The notes beneath the pieces were generated by a model. It did not search any database. It saw nothing but the letters and a program-made list of their open reading frames with translations, and had not been told where the DNA came from. A stretch of DNA of 64,000 nt from NCBI GenBank assembly GCA_009668205.1, contig WJYM01000001.1, positions 1 to 64,000 of the forward strand. The letters run 5' to 3'. How positions within the stretch are numbered: position 1 is the first letter of the stretch; each line of letters starts with the position of its first letter. Shown in pieces: positions 38,452 to 47,506 of this stretch. Origin of the DNA: Enterobacteriaceae bacterium RIT691. Lineage in GTDB: Bacteria > Pseudomonadota > Gammaproteobacteria > Enterobacterales > Enterobacteriaceae. The translations under genes were made by a program, and so were the position numbers.

Positions 38452-39171
38452 ATGTCTTCCACCCGACCACGCCAACAGCGCGGCGCTTTTCCCCCGGGCA
38501 CCGAGCACTATGGCCGTTCACTGTTAGGCGCCCCGCTGATTTGGTTCCCGGCCCCGCAGGCCGATCACAACAGTGGCCTGATCATTGCCGGCACTCACGG
38601 CGATGAGAACTCCTCGATCGTGACCCTTTCCTGCGCATTGCGCACCCTGTCTCCCGATCTGCGTCGTCACCATGTGGTGTTGACGGTCAACCCGGACGGC
38701 TGCCAGTTAGGTTTACGCGCCAATGCTAACGGTGTCGATCTCAACCGAAACTTTCCCGCGGCGAACTGGAAAGCAGGCGAAACGGTGTATCGCTGGAACA
38801 GCTCGGCGGAAAGCCGCGATGTGGTGTTGTTAACGGGTGAAAATCCGGCGTCAGAACCGGAAACCGATGCCCTGTGCAAACTGATCCACAAAATCCATCC
38901 GGCGTGGGTCGTATCGTTTCACGATCCGCTGGCCTGTATTGAAGATCCGCAGCAAACCCCGTTAGGCAAATGGTTAGCTGAGGCGTTCGAACTGCCGCTG
39001 GTCACCAGCGTCGGCTACGCCACGCCGGGCTCGTTCGGCAGTTGGTGCGCCGATATCGGCCTGCACTGCATCACCGCCGAATTCCCGCCGATTTCCTCAG
39101 ATGAAGCCAGCGAGAAGTACCTTGCCGCGATGACAACGCTTCTCCACTGGCATCCTGAACATCACAAATAA
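38452..39171 (+). CDS. mpaA: Murein peptide amidase MpaA
   Basis: The 239-residue zinc carboxypeptidase (M14 family) cleaves the gamma-D-Glu-meso-DAP bond of recycled murein tripeptide. Zinc ligands His49 and Glu52 (GTHGDENSS) and His157 (SFHDPL), and catalytic Glu210 (TAEFPP), are present. It is convergent with ycjG and their coding ends overlap by 10 bp (39162-39171). Substrate supply by MppA and product use by YcjG place the three genes in one pathway. Confidence 0.93.
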   Translation: MSSTRPRQQRGAFPPGTEHYGRSLLGAPLIWFPAPQADHNSGLIIAGTHGDENSSIVTLSCALRTLSPDLRRHHVVLTVNPDGCQLGLRANANGVDLNRNFPAANWKAGETVYRWNSSAESRDVVLLTGENPASEPETDALCKLIHKIHPAWVVSFHDPLACIEDPQQTPLGKWLAEAFELPLVTSVGYATPGSFGSWCADIGLHCITAEFPPISSDEASEKYLAAMTTLLHWHPEHHK

Positions 39172-40127
39172 AGCGTCCCGGTAGCAAAACGTAACGCCGG
39201 TTCGGCATCGGCGGCCAGCCAGGTTGGGCCGTCGAGATCGGCAAAGCGCACCTGCGGCGTCAGCGGCAATGCGGCACGGATGGCTCGCGATGTGCAGAGC
39301 ATACAGCCCAGCATCAACGTGTAACCCTGCGCTTTTGCTTCCGCTGCCAGCGCCAGCGCTTCCGTCAAACCGCCGGTTTTATCCAGCTTGATGTTGATCA
39401 TCTCATAACGCCCGGCCAGTTTTGGCAGACTGTCACGGGTATGACAGCTTTCGTCGGCGCAGATTGGCAAGGGATGAATAAAGTTTTCTAACGCGGCATC
39501 TTCACTGGCTGGCAGCGGTTGTTCCAGCATTGCGACATTCAGATCGGCCAGCAGCTGACAGCGGGCGGCCAGGCCTTCACTGTGCCAGGCTTCATTCGCA
39601 TCCACAATCAGCGTGGCTTCCGGCACAGCCGCGCGGATGGCCACCATCCGTTCGCTGATCAGGTGATCGTCGAGCTTCACTTTAAGCAGGCGCGCGCCCT
39701 TATCCCACAGCGCTCTGGCACTGTTTGCCATCTGATCCGGCGTACCAATTACCACGGTTTGTGCTGTGGTGACGCGGGTCGCCAGCTGTGCGGCGGCAAG
39801 CTGTGGCAAAGATTGCCCGGCTTTCTGGGCGTCCAAATCCCACAGCGCGCAATCCACGGCGTTACGGGCAGCGCCCGCGGGCAACAGCTGTTGCAGCGCT
39901 TGTCTGTCAGCCCCGGACTCCAGTTGCGCGCCAATGCTGGCAATCTGTGCCATCACCGAGGCAATACTTTCCCCATAGCGCGGATAAGGCGTGCACTCCC
40001 CGGTGCCTTTCAGCCCATTTTCTTCAATTTCCACGACCACCACCTTCGCTTCACTGCGGGTGCCGCGAGCGATGACAAACGGCGTGTGGAGCGACCATGC
40101 TTCCTCATAGATTTTTAGATTTCTCAT
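39162..40127 (-). CDS. ycjG: L-Ala-D/L-Glu epimerase YcjG
   Basis: The 321-residue enolase-superfamily enzyme epimerises L-Ala-D-Glu to L-Ala-L-Glu in murein peptide recycling. The muconate-lactonising-type active site is complete: Lys pair in LLKVKLD, metal ligands in VDANEAW, LEQPLP and CADESC, and the second Lys in NIKLDK. Length matches the E. coli enzyme. It is divergent from tpx (101-bp gap) and overlaps the end of mpaA. Confidence 0.93.
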   Translation of the reverse strand: MRNLKIYEEAWSLHTPFVIARGTRSEAKVVVVEIEENGLKGTGECTPYPRYGESIASVMAQIASIGAQLESGADRQALQQLLPAGAARNAVDCALWDLDAQKAGQSLPQLAAAQLATRVTTAQTVVIGTPDQMANSARALWDKGARLLKVKLDDHLISERMVAIRAAVPEATLIVDANEAWHSEGLAARCQLLADLNVAMLEQPLPASEDAALENFIHPLPICADESCHTRDSLPKLAGRYEMINIKLDKTGGLTEALALAAEAKAQGYTLMLGCMLCTSRAIRAALPLTPQVRFADLDGPTWLAADAEPALRFATGTLYL

Positions 40128-40228
40128 TCCCTGCCCCTCGATTTACCAGCACTAAAAGGATTTGCCGTGTTAACTGTTGTTGTCATACACTAGGCCCGAC
40201 GTTAACTATATGTAAACAGGAAGATATC

Positions 40229-40735
40229 ATGTCACAAACTGTGCATTTCCAGGGCAACCCCGTTTCCGTTCAGGGCTCCATTCCGCAGGCGGGCGCCAAA
40301 GCACCAGCTTTCACTCTGGTGGCTAAGGATCTCTCCGACGTCGCACTGAGCCAGTTCGCAGGCAAACGCAAAGTGCTTAACATTTTCCCTAGCATTGATA
40401 CCGGCGTGTGCGCGGCATCCGTGCGTAAATTCAACCAGCTGGCGACAGAAATGGACAACACCGTGGTGCTGTGCGTCTCTGCTGACCTGCCGTTCGCTCA
40501 GTCCCGCTTCTGCGGTGCAGAAGGCCTGAGCAACGTTATCACGCTGTCTACCCTGCGCGCGCCGGAATTCCAGCAGCAGTACGGTGTTGGCATTGCCGAA
40601 GGCGCTCTGAAAGGTCTGACCGCACGTGCCGTTGTCGTTGTTGACGAAAACGACAACGTGGTATTCAGCGAGCTGGTGAACGAAATCACCAACGAGCCAG
40701 ACTACACAGCTGCACTGAACGCTCTGAAAGCGTAA
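40229..40735 (+). CDS. tpx: Thiol peroxidase Tpx
   Basis: The 168-residue atypical 2-Cys peroxiredoxin reduces lipid and hydrogen peroxides using thioredoxin. Peroxidatic Cys61 ([12 protein letters not shown]) and resolving Cys95 (SRFCGAEGL) are at the E. coli positions. ATG at 40229 follows ACAGGAAG and gives the family length. In E. coli tpx is FNR- and ArcA-influenced. A bidirectional terminator separates it from the convergent abrB-like gene. Confidence 0.96.
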   Translation: MSQTVHFQGNPVSVQGSIPQAGAKAPAFTLVAKDLSDVALSQFAGKRKVLNIFPSIDTGVCAASVRKFNQLATEMDNTVVLCVSADLPFAQSRFCGAEGLSNVITLSTLRAPEFQQQYGVGIAEGALKGLTARAVVVVDENDNVVFSELVNEITNEPDYTAALNALKA

Positions 40736-40771
40736 AAAACGTGTCCTGGCCTGCGGGTCAGGACTGCTTTT
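40734..40771. terminator. Bidirectional terminator between tpx and abrB-like gene
   Basis: GTCCTG at 40743-40748 pairs with CAGGAC at 40759-40764. There are four T residues to the right for tpx and six A residues to the left for the minus strand. Confidence 0.8.
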
Positions 40772-40772
40772 C

Positions 40773-41828
40773 TCAGACCGCTTCCGCCCTCGCCGCATGC
40801 TTTGAAATAAACCTCGCAATCCCCGGCCCGAACAGCAAAATACTGAATAACCGCAGCGTCTGCATCGCCATAATAAACGACATGTCTGCCCGGCTTCCGG
40901 CGGCGATGATGGCGACGGTATCCAGCCCGCCAGGACTGGTCGCTAAGTACGCCGTCAGCATATCCAGCCCCAGAATATGCGTCAGCGCGAGCGCCATTAG
41001 CGCACAGAGCAGCATCATGGCGAAAATCGCCGCCAGCATTTGCGGCAGCGTTTTGAGCGCCAGCAAGAAAATCGCCCGATTGAACGCCAACCCAACGCTC
41101 CAGCCAATCGCCATATAGGCCAGTGCCAGCAGCCATTCCGGCAGCGCCACGCTCAGGGTGCCGCTGGTGTGCAGCGCCGCACCTACCAGCATGGGCAGAA
41201 ACATCACCCCGGAAGGAAAACGCGACAGCTTGCCCAGAAACCCTGTGACCACAATCATCAGCACGGTCAGCAGCAGCGAGCTGTTAAACGGGGGAAACCA
41301 GATGATTTCCTGGCTCAGGGTTTGCGCCTCATCGCCGAGCGAAAAACGCACGACCATAACCGCGGCTCCCGCCACAAACAGCACCCGCAGATACTGCATA
41401 AACGCCACCAGCCGGACGTCAGCGCCATAGTCTCGCGCCATCGCCACCATTGCTGATGCCCCGCCCGGCGAGGTCCCCCAGGCGCCCGTCACACCAGGCA
41501 GCGCGCTATAGCGCACCAGCAGCCAGCCCGAGAAGGCGCTGGCGCCGAGGGTGGAAACGAGGATCAGCAACACGATGGGCCAGTTACCCATTAGCACCGA
41601 AAAAATGGCGGGAGAAAGCGTACCCGCTATCATGCAGCCGATCACTGCCTGGGCGGCAAGAAAGAAAACGCGTGGGAGTTGAATTTGGGCGCCGCACAGA
41701 CTGTGGACAATCCCGGAAATCAGCGGGCCAAGCAGCAACGCCGCGGGGAGGTGGAACCCTAACAGCACGGCGGACACCGCCGCTGACATCAGCAGCAGTG
41801 TCGCCCACGGCAGCAGCCGTTTACTCAT
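40773..41828 (-). CDS. AbrB-family membrane protein
   Basis: The 351-residue protein has about ten membrane spans and the AbrB duplication: two similar halves with TSPGGASAMVAMA and TSPGGLDTVAIIAAG. E. coli AbrB was described as a putative regulator of aidB; related AimA/AimB-type proteins are proposed transporters. Its ATG lies inside the last codons of tyrR (8-bp overlap, 41821-41828), so the two are translationally coupled. In E. coli abrB is elsewhere; pairing with tyrR suggests, but does not prove, a link to aromatic compounds. Confidence 0.8.
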   Translation of the reverse strand: MSKRLLPWATLLLMSAAVSAVLLGFHLPAALLLGPLISGIVHSLCGAQIQLPRVFFLAAQAVIGCMIAGTLSPAIFSVLMGNWPIVLLILVSTLGASAFSGWLLVRYSALPGVTGAWGTSPGGASAMVAMARDYGADVRLVAFMQYLRVLFVAGAAVMVVRFSLGDEAQTLSQEIIWFPPFNSSLLLTVLMIVVTGFLGKLSRFPSGVMFLPMLVGAALHTSGTLSVALPEWLLALAYMAIGWSVGLAFNRAIFLLALKTLPQMLAAIFAMMLLCALMALALTHILGLDMLTAYLATSPGGLDTVAIIAAGSRADMSFIMAMQTLRLFSILLFGPGIARFISKHAARAEAV

Positions 41829-43362
41829 CGCCCTTCTTCTGGCTCAAGCCATATTCACGCAACTTGTTCGCAATGGCGGTGTGCGAGACACCAAGGCGTT
41901 TCGCGAGCTTACGGGTGCTTGGGAAACTGCGATACAGCTGGGTCAGCACCGAGCGCTCAAAGCGGCTGGTTATCTCATCCAGCGAGCCTTCCATCGCATC
42001 TTCACCGACGGCCACCGTCGCGGTATCGAAGTCAGGTAACAGGATGTCCTGCGGGCGCAACTCGTAGCCATCCAACTGAGTCAGCGCGCGGTAGATCGCA
42101 TTTTTCAACTGGCGCACGTTGCCAGGCCAGCCATAACGCGTCAGCACCGTGTTCAAATCGGCAGCCAGTTTCGGACGGGCTATGCCCTGCTCATCCGCAA
42201 AGCGCGCCACGAACAGCTCGGTAAGCGGCATGATGTCCTGCGGACGATCGCGCAGCGGCGGCAGATTCAGCGTCAGCACGTTCAGACGGTAGTAGAGATC
42301 TTCACGGAATACCCCTTTCTGTACCAGCTCCACCAGGTTTTTCTGGGTGGCGCAGATAACCCGCACGTCCACGTGTACCTCATGATCTTCCCCGACGCGA
42401 CGGAAGGTACCGTCGTTAAGGAAGCGCAGCAGTTTGGCCTGCATACCACGGGACATTTCACCAATTTCGTCCAGCAGCACCGAGCCGCCGTTCGCCTGTT
42501 CGAAGAAGCCCTTTTTCCCCTGCAGCGCATCACCAAACAGCTCGCTCTCCACCGCATCCTCCGGGATGGAGGCACAGTTCAGCGCCAGGTAAGGTTTCTG
42601 CGCGCGCGGACTGGCCAGATGACAGGCGTTGGCCAGCAAATCTTTGCCGGTACCGGTATCGCCGATAATCAGCAGCGGTGCCGTCAGCAGCGCCAGCTTG
42701 CGAGCCTGCTCCACCACGTGGCGCATTTTCGGGCTGGCGGCAATAATCTGGCTAAAGGCGCTGACGTCCTGAGTGGTCATATTTTGCAGCTGACGCCCCA
42801 TACGCAGCGTCGAACGCAGCATCACCACCGCCCCCATCAGCACCCGGGTGGCGTTTTCACCTTCCAGCGTGACCGGGGTAATTTCGAGCAGGAAGTTTTG
42901 TCCGTTGATGACAACATGCTCGGCGTGCGACTCCACCGGCGCGCTGTCGAGCCAGCGCTGGAAGTTAAAACCGGCAATCAGCTGCGCGGCGTTATGGCTG
43001 CGCAATTTATCCTGCGCCTGACCAAACAGCTGGCTACTCGCCGGGTTCGCCAGCTCCACTTTCCCTTTCGTATCCAGCGACAGCACCGGCTCCGGCATCG
43101 CTTCCAGCAGCGCGCTCAGGGCCAGATGTTCACGTTCTGACGGCATCCACGGCACGGTACGCACGTCGGTCACGCCCGCGATACGGCGGATTTCCGCCAT
43201 CAGGGTGCTGAAACTGGTGAACTCCAGCTCCGCAAAATTCAGATAAATTCGGCCAATGGGATCGATATCGATACCGCGCAAATCTATGCCGCGCAGGACC
43301 AGCAGATCGAGCAATTCACGGGTCAGACCAAGACGGTCCTCACAAAAGACTTCAAGACGCAT
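41821..43362 (-). CDS. tyrR: Aromatic amino acid regulator TyrR
   Basis: The 513-residue regulator controls aromatic amino acid biosynthesis and transport with Tyr, Phe or Trp as effectors. Order: ACT domain (about 1-70), PAS (about 80-190), AAA+ domain with Walker A GDTGTGKD at 234-241, and a C-terminal Fis-type helix-turn-helix (TRKLAKRLGVSHTAIANKL). The sigma54 GAFTGA loop is replaced (GDALQGKKGFF), as in E. coli TyrR, which works with sigma70. ATG at 43362 (MRLEVFCEDRLG) gives the E. coli length. A TyrR box lies upstream, indicating autoregulation. Confidence 0.95.
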   Translation of the reverse strand: MRLEVFCEDRLGLTRELLDLLVLRGIDLRGIDIDPIGRIYLNFAELEFTSFSTLMAEIRRIAGVTDVRTVPWMPSEREHLALSALLEAMPEPVLSLDTKGKVELANPASSQLFGQAQDKLRSHNAAQLIAGFNFQRWLDSAPVESHAEHVVINGQNFLLEITPVTLEGENATRVLMGAVVMLRSTLRMGRQLQNMTTQDVSAFSQIIAASPKMRHVVEQARKLALLTAPLLIIGDTGTGKDLLANACHLASPRAQKPYLALNCASIPEDAVESELFGDALQGKKGFFEQANGGSVLLDEIGEMSRGMQAKLLRFLNDGTFRRVGEDHEVHVDVRVICATQKNLVELVQKGVFREDLYYRLNVLTLNLPPLRDRPQDIMPLTELFVARFADEQGIARPKLAADLNTVLTRYGWPGNVRQLKNAIYRALTQLDGYELRPQDILLPDFDTATVAVGEDAMEGSLDEITSRFERSVLTQLYRSFPSTRKLAKRLGVSHTAIANKLREYGLSQKKGDE

Positions 43363-43431
43363 GGGAAATATCACCCTCATAGCCATTAACGGGTGGATGA
43401 TAAGACAGTTCTCCGTCGGCGGGAAGATAGC

Positions 43432-43449
43432 TGTCAACAATTATTGACA
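43432..43449. promoter_or_regulatory. TyrR box
   Basis: TGTCAACAATTATTGACA has perfect arms around a 6-bp centre (TGTNAA-N6-TTNACA pattern), extending to 7-bp arms with the flanking C and G. It lies 70 bp upstream of the tyrR start, fitting autoregulation known in E. coli. Confidence 0.75.
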
Positions 43450-43525
43450 GTATGACGGAAAATCAGGCGCTTTGCCGTAAAGTTGTCCGCAAACCGCACA
43501 AAGGGAAAAGAGATGAGAGGGAGAA

Positions 43526-43552
43526 AGCCCGACGGCAGTCCTGCGCCGGGCT
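43526..43552 (-). terminator. Probable terminator of the hyb-hupE operon
   Basis: AGCCCG at 43526-43531 pairs with CGGGCT at 43547-43552, with an inner GCAG/CTGC stem. The minus-strand tail TTCTCCCTCTC is T/C-rich rather than pure T, so strength is uncertain. Confidence 0.6.
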
Positions 43553-43563
43553 GTTAAGCACGA

Positions 43564-44154
43564 TTACAGAAGTCCGCTGAGCAGGCCAATCCCCACCAGC
43601 GAGGCACATCCTCCCAGTACACGCGCCAGCCCCTGACGCAGTGAAGAACGGATCATCAACCAGCCAAGCCCCAGCCCGGCCAGGTGCAGACCTGCGGTGG
43701 CAATGACCATGCCGGAGAGCGCGCCAAAGGAGTGTGAAAGCTCTGCGCCGTGCGCCAGGCCGTGGAAAATCGCGAAGGCCCCAATCACCAAAGCGCCCGT
43801 CACCGCAGGCAGCTTCATTTGCAGGGCCACCATCGCACCCAGCCCTAACAGCGACGCGGCGATGATAAACTCCGTGCCGCCCAGCGTCATCCCCGCCATG
43901 CCGGCCAGCGCCCCGATCAGCAGCAGCAGCGCAAAGGCCAGTGGCGCAAGCCACCACTGTCGCGTGTTCATCGCGCTCCATACCCCGACCAGCAGCATCA
44001 CAATCAAATGATCGGTACCGGTAAAGGGATGCAGAAACCCTTCGGCAAAGCTCAGGGTATGATGGGCTCCCCCATCATGTCCGGGATGGGCCAGCGCCAG
44101 CGCCGGAAACAGTGTCAGCAGTGAAACCACAGCGGCCTTACTTGTAAAACGCAT
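43564..44154 (-). CDS. hupE: HupE/UreJ-family nickel permease
   Basis: The 196-residue protein has a signal-like first segment ending ALA, then a His-rich HPGHDGGAHH stretch and about six membrane spans with the family motif HPFTGTDHLIVML. HupE/UreJ proteins are nickel transporters associated with [NiFe] hydrogenases or urease. It lies 61 bp after hybG on the same strand, so it is probably the last gene of the hyb operon and supplies Ni for hydrogenase-2. E. coli lacks a hupE in its hyb operon. Confidence 0.85.
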   Translation of the reverse strand: MRFTSKAAVVSLLTLFPALALAHPGHDGGAHHTLSFAEGFLHPFTGTDHLIVMLLVGVWSAMNTRQWWLAPLAFALLLLIGALAGMAGMTLGGTEFIIAASLLGLGAMVALQMKLPAVTGALVIGAFAIFHGLAHGAELSHSFGALSGMVIATAGLHLAGLGLGWLMIRSSLRQGLARVLGGCASLVGIGLLSGLL

Positions 44155-44215
44155 AGTACATTCTCCTGGGAGTCAAAATTCCTTATCACTGAAAATCGAT
44201 ACCACACCCTCGTGG

Positions 44216-44491
44216 TTATCGTGTCAGATCACTTTCTTCTGGTTGATGGGTCTGCAGGATCCCCTGCATCTGTTTCAGGGCAGCCAGCGTGTCCAGCGCC
44301 TCCTGCTCGTCCAGTACGCTCATGGCAAACCCGACATGCACCAGAACCCAACAGCCCAGCAATCTCTGCGGGTCATCGTCACAGACCAGAGAAATATTGA
44401 TTCGCACCATCACGCCGGAGACATCCACCGTCGCCAGATGATGGCAGTCTTCTCCCACCGCGATGATTTTTGCGGGTACACCAAGACACAT
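44216..44491 (-). CDS. hybG: Hydrogenase maturation chaperone HybG
   Basis: The 91-residue HypC-family protein begins MCLGVPAK, whose Cys2 carries the Fe(CN)2CO group with HypD. HybG serves the large subunit of hydrogenase-2 and, in E. coli, hydrogenase-1. The C-terminal [14 protein letters not shown] is typical. It starts 17 bp after the hybF stop in the hyb operon. Confidence 0.94.
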   Translation of the reverse strand: MCLGVPAKIIAVGEDCHHLATVDVSGVMVRINISLVCDDDPQRLLGCWVLVHVGFAMSVLDEQEALDTLAALKQMQGILQTHQPEESDLTR

Positions 44492-44508
44492 GATCGCTTT
44501 CCCTCTCG

Positions 44509-44850
44509 TTACTCAATTTCCAACTGTCTGATCCGCAGGCTTTCACCCTCTTCAATGCGCAATCGGTGCCCGGCGCAGAGCGGACAAGGTTCAGCATGGT
44601 GTGACACTGTCACGCATGTGCCGCAATCCCAACACCAGGCCTGTGCGGGCCGGTGGCTTAACTGAAGCTCACAGTCCTGCGCCAGCGTGCCGCGAGTGGC
44701 GCTGGCAAAGCTGAACAGCAGCGCCTGCTCTTCAACGCAGGCCAGCGCCCCGATTTCCAGCCACACTTTTGTCACTTTCTGCGCACCGTGCCGCTTTGCC
44801 TGCTGTTCGATAATCTCAACCATGCTCATACACAGGCTGATTTCATGCAT
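44509..44850 (-). CDS. hybF: Hydrogenase nickel-insertion protein HybF
   Basis: The 113-residue HypA-family protein starts [13 protein letters not shown]; His2 and Glu3 bind nickel. Its zinc site is the four-Cys pattern in CWDCGTC and CPLC. It inserts Ni into the large-subunit precursor together with HypB, which is not in this window. ATG at 44850 gives the E. coli length; it overlaps the end of hybE by 8 bp. Confidence 0.94.
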   Translation of the reverse strand: MHEISLCMSMVEIIEQQAKRHGAQKVTKVWLEIGALACVEEQALLFSFASATRGTLAQDCELQLSHRPAQAWCWDCGTCVTVSHHAEPCPLCAGHRLRIEEGESLRIRQLEIE

Positions 44851-45328
44851 GCGCCCGTCCTTGGGTGAAAAGTGACCGGCGCGAAGGGTTAGCCGGTAAC
44901 TCACCGTTCATTAGCGGCAACGACAGCGCCATTTTTGCCGCACTGTCAGCAAGCGCAATAAGAGCCTGTGGCGTCAGACGCCTGTCGAGTGGCGACATCA
45001 GCGAAGCCGCCAGATACTGCCCACAGCCCGTAATCTCGCCCACGGTAAAACGCACATCGCCGCACGGCAGGCTCAGGGCCAGTTTGTCCCCCACGCGGCG
45101 TTTCTCCCAGCGTTGCTGTGGCCCCGGCAGCACCAGCAGGCTCAGCATCCATGGTGTGAGCAGGCAGCCCAGCCACTGCTGTTCATAAAGCACAAACCCG
45201 CAGGCTCGCACCGGAACCTGCGGCAGGAAAAAGGGAAGTTCACGCATCTCCGACGCGGCAACCGCCTGAAAAGCCCGTTCCAGCGCCGCAGACGGGTTGT
45301 CTCGCATACCGTCAACCACGCCCGGCAT
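44843..45328 (-). CDS. hybE: Hydrogenase-2 assembly chaperone HybE
   Basis: The 161-residue HupJ/HybE-family protein helps assemble the small and large subunits and holds back the HybO precursor before Tat export. Typical family segments are WLGCLLTPWMLSLLVLPGP and GQYLAASLMSPL. ATG at 45328 has GGAGG upstream and overlaps the end of hybD by 17 bp; the longer ORF start gives an unlikely extension. Length is within one residue of E. coli HybE. Confidence 0.9.
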   Translation of the reverse strand: MPGVVDGMRDNPSAALERAFQAVAASEMRELPFFLPQVPVRACGFVLYEQQWLGCLLTPWMLSLLVLPGPQQRWEKRRVGDKLALSLPCGDVRFTVGEITGCGQYLAASLMSPLDRRLTPQALIALADSAAKMALSLPLMNGELPANPSRRSLFTQGRAHA

Positions 45329-45812
45329 AAGCCACCTCCATCGGCATCGCGATAACGCCACTTTTGTGCAGCGCCGCCACGAGGTGTTGCAACGCCGGTT
45401 CGATGGCCTCACTCACCACCTCGGAGAGCCCTATCCCCGGTTCCAGCGATTGCGGGACCACGCCAATCAGCGTCAGACGTGCCGGAAATTCCCCCGTCAG
45501 CCGCAGCGCCATCAGCACATCGGCAAGCCCCAGTTGATGCGGAGAAACTTTTTGAGTAAAGAACGCCGGAATTTCGTCATCATGCAGCACCACCACGCTG
45601 CCCGGTGTCGCACCGGTGAGCACCGCATCGGCGACAATCAGGTGATCGCGCCGGGCCATGACGTCCATTAACTCCATGCCGGAGGTCCCGCCATCCAGCA
45701 CCTCAACGTGTGGGGGCAGCAGATAACGCTGCTCGAGGGCTTCCACCAGACGAACACCAACGGCCTCATCGCCCAACAGCAGATTGCCAATGCCCAGTAC
45801 GAGGATCCGCAT
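45312..45812 (-). CDS. hybD: Hydrogenase-2 maturation endopeptidase HybD
   Basis: The 166-residue protease removes the C-terminal peptide of HybC after nickel insertion. Nickel-sensing residues are Glu16 (LLGDEAVG), Asp62 region (IVADAVLTG) and His near 93 (SPHQLGLADV), matching the HybD fold. Its ATG shares one base with the HybC TGA stop, so translation is coupled; a GTG one codon earlier is possible. Confidence 0.94.
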   Translation of the reverse strand: MRILVLGIGNLLLGDEAVGVRLVEALEQRYLLPPHVEVLDGGTSGMELMDVMARRDHLIVADAVLTGATPGSVVVLHDDEIPAFFTQKVSPHQLGLADVLMALRLTGEFPARLTLIGVVPQSLEPGIGLSEVVSEAIEPALQHLVAALHKSGVIAMPMEVAYAGRG

Positions 45813-47506
45813 CACAGCACCTTCACGCGTGTCACTTCATGGCCGGTGGTATCCACGATATGCACCGCACAGGACATGCACGGATCGAAGGAGTGAATGG
45901 TTCTGACCACCTCAAGGGGTTTGGCCAGATCGCTGACCGGGGTGCCAATCAGCGCGCGCTCGTACGGACCCGGCTCGTCATTAAAATTGCGCGGCCCGGC
46001 GTTCCAGGTGGAAGGAACCACCGCCTGATAGTTCTCGATTTTGCCGTCCTTGATAACCAACCAGTGCGACAGCGCACCGCGCGGGGCTTCGATAAAGCCC
46101 ACGCCGCGAATTTCACCGGTTGCCGGAATGTCAGGGCGAATAAAGGTTTCATGGTCGCCGCTGCCGATGTTATCAATCAGCGCCTGCCACTGCTGGCTCA
46201 GCGTCTGATGCAACACGCAGGCGTGCACGGTTCGCCCGGCCACCCGTCCCAACGTAGAGTGAAGCTGTTCGGGCTGCAGCGCGTTGCCCGTCAGCGTCGT
46301 AAACAGGCTATCGAGCTGGTTAAACACCTGCTCTGTGGGCTGATGACCGGCCTGTAAACTGCACAACAGCCAGGCAAGCGGTCCCATTTCCACCGTTTTG
46401 CCGTAGAACGTCGGGGCTTTGACCCATGAATATTTTCCGTCCTCCTGCCAGTCGGTGTAATTCGGCCTGGTCAGCCCTTCCCACGGCGCCAGCGGCTCGT
46501 CGTCCTGATACCACGCGTGTTTGCCACTTTCCTGAATGCCCTTTTGCAGGTACGCATCATGCTGGGTGGCAATCGCACGGAAAGTGCCGTTTTCCAGATA
46601 GCCGCCAGGCAACAGATAGGTTTCGCTTTTACGATCAACAGGCAGTTCCGGCACGCAGAGATAGCAGTCCGCGCCCTTTCCCATCGTCAGCCACTGCGGA
46701 TAATGCGCGGCGATAATCGCGGTATCGACGAGATAAACCTGTTCGATGAAATTGCCCAGCTTGTCGATAAAACTCTTCAACAGCATCAGGCGCTCAAGGT
46801 TGAGCACGCCTGGCGCATCGAGGTTAATCGGGTTCGCCACTCCGCCCACCGCCAGATTCTGGATATGCGGCGTTTTTCCCCCCAGCACGGCCACGATACG
46901 GTTGGCATCGCGCTGACACTCCAACGCCTGCAGATAATGCGCCACGGCGATCAGGTTTACCTCCGGGGGTAAAACCATTGCCGGATGTCCCCAGTAGCCG
47001 TTGGCAAAAATCCCCAACTGCCCGCTCTCCACCAGCGTTTTGATTTTCTGCTGGACGGCACGAAACTCAGCGGCGCTGTTCAGCGGCCATTCAGAGACGC
47101 CCTGCAGCATCTCCGCCGCTTTTTGCGGATCGGCCTTCAGCGCCGAGGTCACATCGACCCAGTCCAGCGCAGACAGCTGATAGAAATGCACAATATGGTC
47201 GTGAATACTGTGCGCCGCGGCGATGATATTGCGGATGTACTGGGCATTCACAGGCACCTCCATCCCAAGGGCATTTTCAACCGCCCGCACCGACGCCAGC
47301 GCGTGAATCGTGGTACACACGCCGCAGATTCTCTGGGCTATCATCCATGCATCGCGCGGGTCGTTCCCCTTCACAATCTCTTCCATGCCACGCCACATGG
47401 TGCCGGAAGACCAGGCCTTCACGACTTTGCCCTGTTCAATTTCACAATCGATACGCAGATGCCCTTCAATGCGCGTGACGGGATCAATGGTGATGCGTTG
47501 GCTCAT
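45812..47506 (-). CDS. hybC: Hydrogenase-2 large subunit HybC
   Basis: The 564-residue precursor carries the Ni-Fe centre. The N-terminal ligand motif is RICGVC (about 58-63) and the C-terminal one is DPCMSCAVH. The protease HybD would cut after that His and remove a 15-residue tail ending RVKVL. It oxidises H2 in the periplasm with HybO. ATG at 47506 is preceded by CAGGGGG and overlaps hybB by 23 bp; the longer ORF start is not supported. Confidence 0.96.
   Translation of the reverse strand: MSQRITIDPVTRIEGHLRIDCEIEQGKVVKAWSSGTMWRGMEEIVKGNDPRDAWMIAQRICGVCTTIHALASVRAVENALGMEVPVNAQYIRNIIAAAHSIHDHIVHFYQLSALDWVDVTSALKADPQKAAEMLQGVSEWPLNSAAEFRAVQQKIKTLVESGQLGIFANGYWGHPAMVLPPEVNLIAVAHYLQALECQRDANRIVAVLGGKTPHIQNLAVGGVANPINLDAPGVLNLERLMLLKSFIDKLGNFIEQVYLVDTAIIAAHYPQWLTMGKGADCYLCVPELPVDRKSETYLLPGGYLENGTFRAIATQHDAYLQKGIQESGKHAWYQDDEPLAPWEGLTRPNYTDWQEDGKYSWVKAPTFYGKTVEMGPLAWLLCSLQAGHQPTEQVFNQLDSLFTTLTGNALQPEQLHSTLGRVAGRTVHACVLHQTLSQQWQALIDNIGSGDHETFIRPDIPATGEIRGVGFIEAPRGALSHWLVIKDGKIENYQAVVPSTWNAGPRNFNDEPGPYERALIGTPVSDLAKPLEVVRTIHSFDPCMSCAVHIVDTTGHEVTRVKVL

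Noticed and set aside
43463-43981. 172-codon minus-strand ORF overlapping hupE
   Set aside because: Different frame of the hupE gene with no membrane pattern; hupE frame matches the family.
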